Shown piece by piece: positions 17,027 to 25,322 of a stretch of 64,000 nt of DNA. This DNA is from Streptomyces parvus (GTDB lineage Bacteria; Actinomycetota; Actinomycetes; Streptomycetales; Streptomycetaceae), in NCBI RefSeq assembly GCF_014648875.1, contig NZ_BMRY01000015.1, forward strand, positions 62,001-126,000. The letters run 5' to 3'. Numbering within the stretch: the stretch's first letter is position 1; each line of letters begins with the position of its first letter. A program made the translations under genes and the position numbers. The notes beneath the pieces are model-generated. The model was not told where the DNA came from. It saw only the letters and a list, made by a program, of their open reading frames with translations, and searched no databases.

Positions 17027-17582
17027 CCGTCGCGGCCGCCGGAGCCTCTCGTGCATGGACATGGCCGTCCAGCGGATAGTCCGGCGGCAGCGCCGGGATC
17101 ACCCGTGCCAACGGGTATCCGCACTTCTCCGCCACCCGGCACGAGGCCGCGTTGTCCACCTGGTGCAGCAACTCCAGCCGGGTCAGGCCCTGTTCGGCGA
17201 AGGTCGTGAACGCCCAGTCGGTGAGCGCCGCCAGCGCCCGGGTCGCCACGCCCCGGCCGCGCGCCGACGCCGTCGTCCAATAGCCCACCTCCGCGAGGCC
17301 GTTCGACGGATCCGACCGCTTCAGCACGACATTGCCGAGCAGTTCGTCCTCCCGCCCGCTCTCCGTCACGGCGAAGGCGAACCGGGTGCCCGCCGCCCAC
17401 CCCGTGCGCTGCGTCCGAAGCCAGTCGGCCGCCTCCTCCGGCCCGAAGACCTGGACGGCCAGCCATCTCCGCATCGCCGGATCCTCGTACGCCCGCAGCA
17501 CCGAGGGCAGATCCTCCTCGCGCCACCGGCGCAGCCGCAGCCCCTCCGGGCCGGTCACGGTGCTCTCGCCGTACAGGTCCAT
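16959..17582 (-). CDS. GNAT acetyltransferase (convergent with the preceding one)
   Basis: A 207-residue protein. The ATG at 17582 (MDLYGEST) is chosen because GAGGGGGAG lies 6 nt upstream; ATGs at 17588 and 17606 are alternatives. GNAT marks are LRLRRWREEDLPSVLRAYEDPAMRRWL, VGYWTTASARGRGVATRALAALTDWAF and DNAASCRVAEKCGYPL. The last 25-30 residues are Ala/Gly/Arg-rich and lie where the gene runs antisense into its convergent neighbour, so this tail is probably a non-conserved extension. Substrate unknown. Confidence 0.85.
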   Translation of the reverse strand: MDLYGESTVTGPEGLRLRRWREEDLPSVLRAYEDPAMRRWLAVQVFGPEEAADWLRTQRTGWAAGTRFAFAVTESGREDELLGNVVLKRSDPSNGLAEVGYWTTASARGRGVATRALAALTDWAFTTFAEQGLTRLELLHQVDNAASCRVAEKCGYPLARVIPALPPDYPLDGHVHAREAPAAATVSPSADRRGEAAGTGGGRASGR

Positions 17583-17711
17583 GTGCATCTCCCCCTCGTG
17601 CTCCATGGCCGTCACGGTACGGGGGCGGCGGCGGGGGTTCCGGCCGGGCCCCGGCAGGAGCACTCTGGGGGTGGTCGTTCCACCGGGTGACCCAAGGCGG
17701 TGAGCGGGATC

Positions 17712-18398
17712 ATGGCAGTGGGCAGGGGTGCGCGGATGTGGCGCTTCGACGCGGGCCGGATCTGCCTCGATCTGGTGGCCACGGAACGCGCGGGCGGGGT
17801 GCCCGGCACCTGCGAACAGCTGGACGCACCGGGCCACTTGACCCAGTGGCTGACCGCCGCCGGGCTCGTCCCGCCGGGCACCGCGCTGGACGCGCTGGAC
17901 GACACCTGGGTGGCACGCTTCCACGAACTGCGCTCCGCCGTATCCCGGTTGATGGCCGCCCAGCTCGGCGGGCCCCCGGCCGACGGTGCGCTGGAGCGGG
18001 TCAACTCCCTTGCCTCCGCCGCGCCTCCGGGACCCCGCGCGGTGCGCGGCGCGGACGGTGTCCTGGTGCGGGCCCTGAGCGCCACGCCCGACTGTGCGGG
18101 ACTCCTCGCCGTCGTCGCCCGGGACGCGGTGGACCTGCTCACCGACCCCGTCGCGCGTGCGGCTCTGCGCCGCTGCCAGGGAGAGGCCTGCCACCGGCTC
18201 TACCTGGACACCTCGCGCGGCGGGCGGCGGCGCTGGTGCTCCGGCGAGGTCTGCGGCAACCGCGAACGGGTCGCCCGGCACCGGCGCCGGACCTCGGGAC
18301 CGGCCGGTGCGTCCGGCCCGGCGACCCCCGGCCCGTCCGGCCCCGGTGAACCCGGCCCGTACGGCCCGGAGAAAGAAATTCCGCCCGGCGTTGAATGA
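17712..18398 (+). CDS. ABATE/CGNR zinc-finger protein, putative transcription factor
   Basis: A 228-residue protein (ATG 17712; a GTG at 17700 is also in frame). The N-terminal region begins RFDAGRICLDLVAT, as in the ABATE domain. The C-terminal CGNR finger has CHRLYLDTSRGGRRRWCSGEVCGNRERVARHRRR, giving the C...C...CGNR zinc site and a basic recognition tail. A Gly/Pro-rich tail ends the protein. Such proteins are presumed stress-related regulators with no well-defined targets. It lies 66 bp upstream of the sigma factor gene on the same strand. Confidence 0.85.
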   Translation: MAVGRGARMWRFDAGRICLDLVATERAGGVPGTCEQLDAPGHLTQWLTAAGLVPPGTALDALDDTWVARFHELRSAVSRLMAAQLGGPPADGALERVNSLASAAPPGPRAVRGADGVLVRALSATPDCAGLLAVVARDAVDLLTDPVARAALRRCQGEACHRLYLDTSRGGRRRWCSGEVCGNRERVARHRRRTSGPAGASGPATPGPSGPGEPGPYGPEKEIPPGVE

Positions 18399-18464
18399 AC
18401 CGGCGCCCACCCCCGTATCGATGGTCCAGGAGCTCGTTTCAGAGGTCTCGACCGGGAGGTTCGG

Positions 18465-19052
18465 GTGCGCAAGGATGCGGCCGTGGCCGATGACCGTCCG
18501 CACAGGGCTCGACATCGCAGTGAGCCGCCCCCGCCCCCTTCCGGGATACCGGACGAGGAGCTGATGCGGGCGCTGTACCGCGAACACGCCGGGCCGCTGC
18601 TCGCGTACGTCCTCCGACTCGTCGCGGGCGACCGCCAGCGGGCCGAGGACGTGGTGCAGGAGACACTCATCCGTGCCTGGAAGAACGCCGGCCGGCTCAA
18701 CCGGGCCACCGGCTCCGTCCGACCCTGGCTGGTGACGGTCGCCCGGCGCATCGTCATCGACAACCACCGCAGCCGGCAGGCCCGGCCGCGCGAGGTCGAT
18801 CCGTCGCCGCTGGAGGTCATTCCCGCGGAGGACGAGATCGACAAGGCGCTGTGGCTGATGACGCTCTCGGACGCGCTCGAAGATTTGACCCCCGCGCACC
18901 GGGAAGCATTGGTCGAGACCTACTTCAAGGGGCGTACGGTCAATGAGGCCGCCGAAGTGCTCGGTGTCCCCAGCGGGACCGTGCGGTCCCGGGTGTTCTA
19001 CGCACTGCGTTCGATGAAGCTCGCACTCGAAGAGAGGGGGATCACGGCATGA
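18465..19052 (+). CDS. sigU: ECF RNA polymerase sigma factor (SigU-like)
   Basis: A 195-residue sigma-70 family protein with regions 2 and 4 only. Region 2: LYREHAGPLLAYVLRLVAGDRQRAEDVVQETLIRAWKN...RPWLVTVARRIVIDNHR. Region 4: ALEDLTPAHREALVETYFKGRTVNEAAEVLGVPSGTVRSRVFYALRSMKLAL. The GTG at 18465 gives a slightly long basic N-terminus; a GTG at 18483 is possible. The stop overlaps the next gene by 4 bp (ATGA), the standard pairing with a zinc anti-sigma factor. By position it corresponds to SigU (SCO2954 from memory), whose release blocks aerial growth in S. coelicolor; the symbol rests on synteny. Confidence 0.88.
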   Translation: MRKDAAVADDRPHRARHRSEPPPPPSGIPDEELMRALYREHAGPLLAYVLRLVAGDRQRAEDVVQETLIRAWKNAGRLNRATGSVRPWLVTVARRIVIDNHRSRQARPREVDPSPLEVIPAEDEIDKALWLMTLSDALEDLTPAHREALVETYFKGRTVNEAAEVLGVPSGTVRSRVFYALRSMKLALEERGITA

Positions 19053-20014
19053 GCGACCAGCAGTGGCAGCCGTTCGGGCCCCGGCCTCCCGGTCACCGTA
19101 CGCCGTCCGGTCCCTCAAGTCCCCCGTATACGGCGGGTCCTGCACACCCCTCAGGGCCCGCTCACCTCGCAGGCGTCCCCGCCCCGCCCGGTCCGCCCGG
19201 ACCCTTCGGCGCCGGACCCGGCCCCGGCCCGGGGCCCGCGCACTCCGAAGGCTCCGAACACGACGCGGCCGCCGCGTACGTCCTCGGCATCCTCGACGAC
19301 GCGCAGGCGAGCGACTTCGAGGCCCACCTCTCGGGCTGCGCCCGGTGCGCCGCGCATCTCGACGAGTTCGCGGGGATGGAGCCGATGCTCGCGATGCTCG
19401 CCGAGGCCCCGTCCGCCGTACCCGGCGCCCGCCCCGTACCGCATGTGCCCGAGAAGCCCGCGCCCCGGCTGCTCGGCGGACTGATGGACGAGGTCGCGCG
19501 CAAACGCCACCGCCGCTCCCGGCGCAGCCGGTACTGGGTCGCCGCGGCCGCCGCCCTGATCGTCGGCGGCCCGGTCGCCGCGTTCGCGGTCACGGCGGGC
19601 GACGACCGCGGCGGCGGATCGGTGGCCGTGGGCGAGCCGCACCCCACCAGCCCGGCCGAGGACTCCTTCTTCGAGCACATGACGGAGAAGGTCTCGGCGA
19701 CCGACCCCACCACCCGGGTCGGTGCGACCGTCGGCATGGAGGAGAAGGGCTGGGGCACGCACACGGTCCTGGAGCTGAAGAACGTCAAGGGACCCCAGAA
19801 GTGCACCCTGGTCGCCGTCTCCAGGACCGGTGAGGAGGAGATCGTCACCTCCTGGTCCGTCCCGCAGTGGGGGTACGGCATCGAGGGCGCGACGAACCCG
19901 GCGGCGAAGGCCCCGTTGTACGTGCACGGCGGGGCGGCGATGGACCGCGAGGACATCGCCCGCTTCGAGGTGCGGACCTTCGACGGGGAGCGGCTGGTGG
20001 AGATCGGAGCCTGA
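19049..20014 (+). CDS. rsuA: Zinc-finger anti-sigma factor (RsuA-like)
   Basis: A 321-residue protein translationally coupled to the sigma gene. A Pro/Gly-rich N-terminal stretch of about 70 residues precedes the anti-sigma domain with FEAHLSGCARCAAHL (HxxxCxxC, the ZAS zinc motif). A single TM helix (YWVAAAAALIVGGPVAAFAVTAG) and an extracytoplasmic domain follow. The latter has a cysteine at GPQKCTLVAV and ends in a beta-rich region. It would hold the sigma factor at the membrane until an outside signal releases it. The outer domain presumably senses the signal; its ligand is not visible. Confidence 0.87.
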   Translation: MSDQQWQPFGPRPPGHRTPSGPSSPPYTAGPAHPSGPAHLAGVPAPPGPPGPFGAGPGPGPGPAHSEGSEHDAAAAYVLGILDDAQASDFEAHLSGCARCAAHLDEFAGMEPMLAMLAEAPSAVPGARPVPHVPEKPAPRLLGGLMDEVARKRHRRSRRSRYWVAAAAALIVGGPVAAFAVTAGDDRGGGSVAVGEPHPTSPAEDSFFEHMTEKVSATDPTTRVGATVGMEEKGWGTHTVLELKNVKGPQKCTLVAVSRTGEEEIVTSWSVPQWGYGIEGATNPAAKAPLYVHGGAAMDREDIARFEVRTFDGERLVEIGA

Positions 20015-20059
20015 CCAGGGCGCGACGCGCGACCGCCTGCTGGTCGGCAGGTGCGCGCG

Positions 20060-20112
20060 GGCCCCCTTCGCTATAGGGTTGACGGCTGCCCAGTGCCGTT
20101 AAGAAGGGGGCC
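20060..20112 (+). promoter_or_regulatory. Inverted repeat pairing with the helD ribosome site
   Basis: GGCCCCCTTC (20060-20069) is complementary to GAAGGGGGCC (20103-20112), which contains the ribosome-binding site of the helicase gene. A small inner hairpin, ACGGC/GCCGT at 20082-20099, lies between. If the transcript starts upstream, the fold would hide the ribosome site. A TATAGG at about 20073 could instead be a -10 element, in which case the left arm is not transcribed. Confidence 0.45.
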
Positions 20113-20115
20113 TCG

Positions 20116-22488
20116 GTGGCCGCGCAGGATGCCGCTGTCGAATCGCTGCGGGACCGGGAAATCGGTGTCGAGCAAGAGCATCTCGACCGTGTTTATCACC
20201 GCCTCGAAGAGAAGATCCACGAGGCGGAGTTCCTCATGAACGACGCCGTCAAGCGCGGCCAGGTCGGTACCCCCGGCGCGCTCGCGGAGCGGGACGCCCA
20301 GGTGTTCCGGGCGGGGATCCACCTCAACCGGCTGAACAGCGAGTTCGAGGACTTCCTCTTCGGGCGGATCGATCTGCTGCTCGGCAAGGACGGCGAGCGC
20401 GGCCCGGACGGCGCGTACACCTCCGTGGAGCCGGCCGACGACTCCGTACGCGACGACGCGACCGCCGATATCGCGGAGACGCTCCACATCGGCCGGATCG
20501 GGGTCCTGGACTCCGACTACGCGCCGCTGGTGATCGACTGGCGGGCCCCGGCCGCCGCCCCGTTCTACCGCTCCACCCCGAAGGACCCGGGCCGTGTCGT
20601 ACGCCGCCGGGTCATCCGCTCCAAGGGCCGCAAGGTCCTCGGGGTCGAGGACGACCTGATGCGCCCGGAGCTGACCGCGTTCCTCGGCGGCGAGAAACTG
20701 CCGGTGATCGGGGACGGCGCGCTGATGGCGGCGCTCGGCCAGGCCCGCAGCCACACCATGCGGGACATCGTCTCCTCCATCCAGGCCGAACAGGACCTGG
20801 TCATCAGGGCTCCCGCCGCCTCCGTCACCGAGGTCACCGGCGGCCCCGGCACCGGCAAGACCGCCGTCGCCCTGCACCGGGCCGCGTATCTGCTCTACCA
20901 GGACCGGCGGCGGTACGCGGGCGGCATCCTGATCGTCTCGCCCACCCCGCTCCTGGTCGCGTACACCGAAGGGGTGCTGCCCTCGCTCGGCGAGGAGGGC
21001 CAGGTCGCGATCCGCGCGATCGGCTCGCTCTCCGACGACGCGGCGGGCCTCGAAGGCGCCACCGGGTACGACGAACCGGCCGTGGCCCGGGTCAAGGGCT
21101 CCTCCCGGATGCTCCATGTGCTGCGCAAGGCGGCCCGGGGCGCCCTGGAAGTCCCGCGGCCGGTGGGCGAGGGGGGCCGGCTCGCCTTCGGGGAGGAGCC
21201 CGCGCAGGCGGCCGCCCCGGCGACTCCCACCCGGCTGCGCGTCGTCGCCTTCGGCGCCCGGATCGAGCTGGAGGCCGAGGAGCTGCGGCGTATCCGGCAC
21301 AACGCCCTGGGCGGCACCGCCCCGGTCAACCTGCTGCGCCCGCGCGCCCGCAAGCTGCTGCTGGACGCCCTGTGGAACAAGTCCTCCGGGCGCGGCCGCT
21401 ACACCGACCCGGAACTGATCGCGGAGCTGCGCTCCTCGTTCGACGAGGACGTCTCCACCGAGACTCCGTTCCTGGAGTTCCTCGACGCCTGGTGGCCCGA
21501 GCTGACGCCCCGCCGGGTGCTGGCCGCGATGGCCGACGAGAGGCGGCTGGCCCGCTGGTCCAGGCGCATCCTCAACCAGGGCGAGACGCGCCGCCTGGCC
21601 CGCTCCCTGGGGCGCCTGGACGCGGACGGCAACGGGCCGCTCTCCGTCCACGACGTGGCGCTCCTGGACGAGCTCCAGGCGCTGCTGGGCACCCCGAACC
21701 GGCCCAAGCGCAAACGCGAGGCCGATCCGCTGGACCAGCTCACCGGGCTCGACGAACTGATGCCGCAGCGCGAGGAGACCCAGTGGGAGCGGGCCGAGCG
21801 GCTGGCGGCGGAGCGCACGGAGTACGCGCACGTCATCGTCGACGAGGCGCAGGACCTCACCCCGATGCAGTGGCGCATGGTCGGCCGCCGCGGCCGGCAC
21901 GCCACCTGGACGATCGTCGGCGACCCGGCCCAGTCCTCCTGGTCCGACCCGGACGAGGCCGCCGCGGCCCGGGACGAGGCGCTCGGCTCCCGGCCGCGCC
22001 GCCGCTTCACCCTCACCGTCAACTACCGCAACCCGGCGGAGATCGCGGAGCTGGCCGCCAAGGTGCTGGCGCTGGCCATGCCCGGCATGGAGTCCCCGGC
22101 GGCGGTCCGCTCGACCGGGGTGGTGCCGCGCTTCGAGCCGGTACGCGACGGGGACCTGGCCGCCACGGTCCGCGAGGAGGCCGCCCGGCTGCTGGAGCAG
22201 GTGGACGGCACGGTCGGCGTGGTCGTCGCGATGAACCGGCGCGCCCGGGCCCGCGAGTGGCTCGCGGAGCTGGGGGAGCGGGTGGTGGCGCTGGGCAGCC
22301 TGGAGGCCAAGGGGCTGGAGTACGACGCCACGGTGGTCGTCTCGCCCGCGGAGATCGCGGACGAGTCCCCGGCCGGGCTGCGGGTGCTGTACGTGGCGCT
22401 GACCCGGGCGACGCAGCAGCTCACGGTGGTCTCGGGGGAGCGGGACATGCCGGACGAGGACGGGGTGCCGGACCTGCTCAGGGACTGA
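20116..22488 (+). CDS. helD: HelD-like SF1 helicase (RNA polymerase recycling factor)
   Basis: A 790-residue protein with a GTG start after AAGAAGGGGG. The N-terminal 75 residues form a charged coiled coil (EQEHLDRVYHRLEEKIHEAEFLMNDAVKRG) typical of HelD, which reaches into the RNA polymerase secondary channel. Walker A is GGPGTGKTAV (about 240), motif II is VDEAQDLTPMQ, and the 2A half has GDPAQSSW, LTVNYRN and VALTRATQQL. HelD uses ATP-driven movement to remove polymerase from stalled complexes and DNA. Some actinobacterial relatives (HelR) confer rifampicin tolerance; nothing here separates the two roles, and I see no obvious rifamycin-associated palindrome upstream. Confidence 0.85.
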   Translation: MAAQDAAVESLRDREIGVEQEHLDRVYHRLEEKIHEAEFLMNDAVKRGQVGTPGALAERDAQVFRAGIHLNRLNSEFEDFLFGRIDLLLGKDGERGPDGAYTSVEPADDSVRDDATADIAETLHIGRIGVLDSDYAPLVIDWRAPAAAPFYRSTPKDPGRVVRRRVIRSKGRKVLGVEDDLMRPELTAFLGGEKLPVIGDGALMAALGQARSHTMRDIVSSIQAEQDLVIRAPAASVTEVTGGPGTGKTAVALHRAAYLLYQDRRRYAGGILIVSPTPLLVAYTEGVLPSLGEEGQVAIRAIGSLSDDAAGLEGATGYDEPAVARVKGSSRMLHVLRKAARGALEVPRPVGEGGRLAFGEEPAQAAAPATPTRLRVVAFGARIELEAEELRRIRHNALGGTAPVNLLRPRARKLLLDALWNKSSGRGRYTDPELIAELRSSFDEDVSTETPFLEFLDAWWPELTPRRVLAAMADERRLARWSRRILNQGETRRLARSLGRLDADGNGPLSVHDVALLDELQALLGTPNRPKRKREADPLDQLTGLDELMPQREETQWERAERLAAERTEYAHVIVDEAQDLTPMQWRMVGRRGRHATWTIVGDPAQSSWSDPDEAAAARDEALGSRPRRRFTLTVNYRNPAEIAELAAKVLALAMPGMESPAAVRSTGVVPRFEPVRDGDLAATVREEAARLLEQVDGTVGVVVAMNRRARAREWLAELGERVVALGSLEAKGLEYDATVVVSPAEIADESPAGLRVLYVALTRATQQLTVVSGERDMPDEDGVPDLLRD

Positions 22489-22570
22489 CGCCGGGCCGGT
22501 CGGGAAGGGTTCCGCGAGTCAACCCGGCGCACGGGAATCACTTTTCCGGGGTCTTTGTTACCGTGGTACT

Positions 22571-22707
22571 GGCACCGGCTCGATCCAAGCCCCCGGGCCC
22601 AACCTTCGTCGCTTCGAGCGACCACTTGCCGCGAGGCGAGCATGGCGGGTCGGTGCCACTCAACTGAAGAAGACAGACCCGCGTCACCTCCCGGTGGCGC
22701 GGGTCTG
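22571..22707 (+). ncRNA. Candidate structured small RNA ending in a terminator hairpin
   Basis: In the 425-bp gap before the malic enzyme, GGCACCG (22571-22577) pairs with CGGTGCC (22651-22657). Nested inside are GCTCG/CGAGC (22578-22582, 22637-22641) and GTCGCT-TCG-AGCGAC (22609-22623). A 15-bp terminator-like stem with one G-T pair and a TCCC loop ends it (22674-22707). A TACCGT -10 element (22559-22564) would place the start at 22571, exactly the closing stem. No credible frame fits. I recall an S. coelicolor sRNA named scr2952, which would be syntenic, but cannot verify identity. Confidence 0.5.
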
Positions 22708-22849
22708 TTCTCGTTGTGGGCGGTCCGTCGGCGGCTTTCCGGCCCGTTGGGGGTTCCGCCGAACGGGTGATCTCTCGTATGGTGGAAACTACTTTCCGAA
22801 AGGCGGCAGTCATTACCGGCTACCAGTCGGTAGGTGCGACGATCGGAAA

Positions 22850-22879
22850 GCACATCCGGAACCCACCCTCCGGATGTGC
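22850..22879 (+). promoter_or_regulatory. Hairpin in the malic enzyme 5' leader
   Basis: An 11-bp perfect stem (22850-22860 with 22869-22879, GCACATCCGGA arms) with an 8-nt loop, ending 34 nt before the malic enzyme ATG. Upstream, GGAAA-CTAC-TTTCC (22784-22797) forms another short dyad. Together they may be an operator and a leader structure. Confidence 0.45.
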
Positions 22880-22913
22880 GGCAATGAAGCTAAGGAAAGC
22901 GAAGGACTCGGCC

Positions 22914-24350
22914 ATGGCAACGGCGCCCAGCGTCTCGTACTCGATGACGGTCAGGCTGGAGGTGCCCGCGAGCGGCACCGCGGTCTCCCAGCTCACCACG
23001 GCCGTCGAGTCCTCCGGGGGCTCGGTCACCGGCCTCGACGTGACCGCGTCCGGCCACGAGAAGCTGCGGATCGACGTCACCATCGCCGCCACCTCCACCT
23101 CGCACGCGGACGAGATCGTCGAAGGTCTGCGCGACATCGAGGGCGTCGTGCTGGGCAAGGTCTCCGACCGTACGTTCCTCATGCACCTCGGCGGCAAGAT
23201 CGAGATGGCGTCCAAGCACCCCATCCGCAACCGTGACGACCTGTCGATGATCTACACCCCGGGTGTCGCCCGGGTCTGCATGGCCATCGCCGAGAACCCC
23301 GAGGACGCGCGCCGCCTCACCATCAAGCGCAACTCCGTCGCAGTTGTGACGGACGGCTCCGCGGTGCTCGGCCTCGGCAACATCGGCCCGAAGGCCGCGC
23401 TGCCCGTCATGGAGGGCAAGGCGGCCCTCTTCAAGCGCTTCGCCGGCATCGACGCCTGGCCGATCTGCCTGGACACCCAGGACACCGACGCCATCGTCGA
23501 GATCGTCAAGGCCATCGCCCCCGGCTTCGCGGGCATCAACCTGGAGGACATCTCCGCGCCCCGCTGCTTCGAGATCGAGGCCCGGCTGCGCGAGGCCCTC
23601 GACATCCCCGTCTTCCACGACGACCAGCACGGCACCGCGATCGTCGTGCTCGCCGCCCTCACCAACGCCCTGCGCGTGGTGGGCAAGAACATCGGCGACG
23701 TACGGGTCGTCATGTCCGGCGCGGGCGCGGCCGGTACGGCCATCCTGAAGCTGCTCATCGCCGCGGGCGTCAAGCACGCGGTGGTCGCCGACATCCACGG
23801 CGTGGTGCACGCCGGACGCGAGGACCTGGTCGCCGCCGACCCCGACTCGCCGCTGCGCTGGATCGCGGACAACACCAACCCCGAGGGCGTCACCGGCACC
23901 CTCAAGCAGGCCGTCGTCGGAGCCGACGTCTTCATCGGTGTCTCCGCCCCGAACGTGCTGAACGGCGACGACGTCGCCGCGATGGCGGACGACGCGATCG
24001 TGTTCGCGCTCGCGAACCCGGACCCCGAGGTCGACCCCGCGATCGCCCGTCAGACGGCCGCGGTCGTCGCCACCGGCCGCTCGGACTTCCCCAACCAGAT
24101 CAACAACGTGCTGGTCTTCCCGGGTGTCTTCCGAGGTCTGCTGGACGCTCAGTCCCGCACCGTCAACACGGAGATGATGCTCGCCGCCGCCGGCGCCCTG
24201 GCCGACGTGGTCGCCGAGGACGAGGTCAACGCGAACTACATCATCCCCTCGGTCTTCAACGACAAGGTCGCGGGCGCGGTCGCCGGAGCCGTACGCGCCG
24301 CCGCGAAGGCCGTCGGCGTCACCGCGGGAGCCCCCTCCCCGACCGTCTGA
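22914..24350 (+). CDS. NAD-dependent malic enzyme with N-terminal ACT domain
   Basis: A 478-residue protein from the ATG at 22914, with GAAGGA 8 nt upstream. Residues about 5-85 form an ACT ligand-binding domain (SYSMTVRLEVPASGTAVSQLTTAVESSGGSVTGLDV). The catalytic part has IYTPGVARVC, the Lys-containing NSVAVVTDGSAVLGLGNIGPKAALPVMEGKA, the metal site NLEDISAPRCFEIE...FHDDQHGTAIVVLAA and the NAD fold MSGAGAAGTA. It oxidises and decarboxylates malate to pyruvate. The ACT domain suggests allosteric control by an amino acid or similar. Order suggests SCO2951, an NAD-type enzyme from memory; cofactor choice is inferred. Confidence 0.92.
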   Translation: MATAPSVSYSMTVRLEVPASGTAVSQLTTAVESSGGSVTGLDVTASGHEKLRIDVTIAATSTSHADEIVEGLRDIEGVVLGKVSDRTFLMHLGGKIEMASKHPIRNRDDLSMIYTPGVARVCMAIAENPEDARRLTIKRNSVAVVTDGSAVLGLGNIGPKAALPVMEGKAALFKRFAGIDAWPICLDTQDTDAIVEIVKAIAPGFAGINLEDISAPRCFEIEARLREALDIPVFHDDQHGTAIVVLAALTNALRVVGKNIGDVRVVMSGAGAAGTAILKLLIAAGVKHAVVADIHGVVHAGREDLVAADPDSPLRWIADNTNPEGVTGTLKQAVVGADVFIGVSAPNVLNGDDVAAMADDAIVFALANPDPEVDPAIARQTAAVVATGRSDFPNQINNVLVFPGVFRGLLDAQSRTVNTEMMLAAAGALADVVAEDEVNANYIIPSVFNDKVAGAVAGAVRAAAKAVGVTAGAPSPTV

Positions 24351-24354
24351 CCTA

Positions 24355-24553
24355 GGGCCTCTCGTTTGGTTCATGTCGGGCTCGCGGGGTCCGGCACGCA
24401 CATCTGCGGCGTTGTCGTCAATCACCAACTTCCCCAAGCTCTCGACTTCGCTCGAGCAGGGGAGGCCCCATCCGCGTTGCCTCAATCCTCCGCCTTGCAG
24501 CTGCACGCACCAGACCCCGCTCCCTGATCCGACATGAACCAAACGAGAGGCCC
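24355..24553. mobile_element. MITE-like element with 25-bp perfect terminal inverted repeats
   Basis: Bases 24355-24379 (starting GGGCCTCTCGTTTGG) are the exact reverse complement of 24529-24553. The 149-bp interior has no transposase frame but contains shorter self-complementary pieces, such as CTCGA...TCGAG around 24440. It begins 5 bp after the malic enzyme stop, so it may also terminate that transcript. The right flank is CAG and the left flank CTA, so no clear target duplication is seen. Structure fits a miniature element mobilised by an IS5-like transposase in trans; I recall similar copies elsewhere in Streptomyces. Confidence 0.75.
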
Positions 24554-24928
24554 CAGCCGTTTCGGGGTTCTTCCGGGGGGTACGCGCGAAGTACCCCGGG
24601 CCGCACCCGCCCGTGCCGTACGGCGCGTCGCGGGTCGCGGCGCCCCAAACGCCCCTTTAGGGTGGGCGGGCAGTGGGCCCTGCGGGGCCCGGCATCCGCT
24701 GCGGACCGCTCGGCCAAGTCGACGGAGCGTCACCACGAGCAAACCGTGGCGCTTTTCATTGACCCCGAAGGGGTTCCGGATTGGCTTTCCCGCCGCTGGT
24801 GGGGGCAGGATGCGTAATCGGGCGAGAGGGTCTGACATCAGACCCGGGTCCGGGGACTGTCAGAGGGCCCTGGCAGCATCGGCTTCGATCTCACGCCTCA
24901 CAGGCAAGAAGAACACGGGAGTAACAAC
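24554..24928. other. Gene-free stretch upstream of hupA
   Basis: No convincing coding frame. It holds GC-rich imperfect inverted repeats around 24600-24720, a less GC-rich segment around 24745-24790 that includes a TTGACC suitable as a -35 element, and TCTGACATCAGA (24830-24841), a 12-bp palindrome. This is probably the promoter and leader of hupA. The exact start cannot be fixed by eye. Confidence 0.5.
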
Positions 24929-25210
24929 ATGAACCGCAGTGAGCTGGTGGCCGCCCTGGCCGACCGCGCCGAGGTGACTCGCAAGGACGCCGACGCCGTG
25001 CTGGCCGCGCTCGCCGAGACCGTCGGTGAGATCGTCGCCAAGGGCGACGAGAAGGTCACCATCCCCGGTTTCCTGACCTTCGAGCGCACCCACCGTGCCG
25101 CTCGCACCGCCCGCAACCCGCAGACCGGCGACCCGATCAACATCCCCGCCGGCTACAGCGTGAAGGTCTCCGCGGGCTCGAAGCTCAAGGAAGCCGCCAA
25201 GGGCAAGTAA
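24929..25210 (+). CDS. hupA: HU-family DNA-binding protein
   Basis: A 93-residue HU of standard length: MNRSELVAALADRAEVTRKDADAVLAAL forms the helical dimer base. GDEKVTIPGFLTFERTHRAARTARNPQTGDPINIPA carries the beta arm with the Arg-Asn-Pro tip that intercalates in the DNA minor groove. It lacks the long lysine-rich tail of the sporulation HU (HupS), so it matches the vegetative HupA type (SCO2950 from memory). It compacts and bends the chromosome. Monocistronic, with its own terminator 16 bp downstream. Confidence 0.96.
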   Translation: MNRSELVAALADRAEVTRKDADAVLAALAETVGEIVAKGDEKVTIPGFLTFERTHRAARTARNPQTGDPINIPAGYSVKVSAGSKLKEAAKGK

Positions 25211-25226
25211 CCCCCAGGCGCGACGA

Positions 25227-25260
25227 GGGCGGCCACTCCCGACCAGGGGTGGCCGCCCTT
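25227..25260 (+). terminator. hupA terminator
   Basis: Stem 25227-25236 with 25249-25258, extended by three further pairs inward and followed by TT. It lies 16 bp past the hupA stop, between hupA and the convergent DUF2000 gene. Confidence 0.8.
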
Positions 25261-25322
25261 GCGCATGCCAGGGGCACATGCGCCCCGTACGGCCCCGCCG
25301 GTACGCCCGGGGCCCTCGGTGG

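Noticed and set aside
22890..24542. Minus-strand open frame (550 codons) across the malic enzyme and the MITE
   Set aside because: Runs antisense to an intact enzyme and into non-coding repeat DNA; no recognisable domain.
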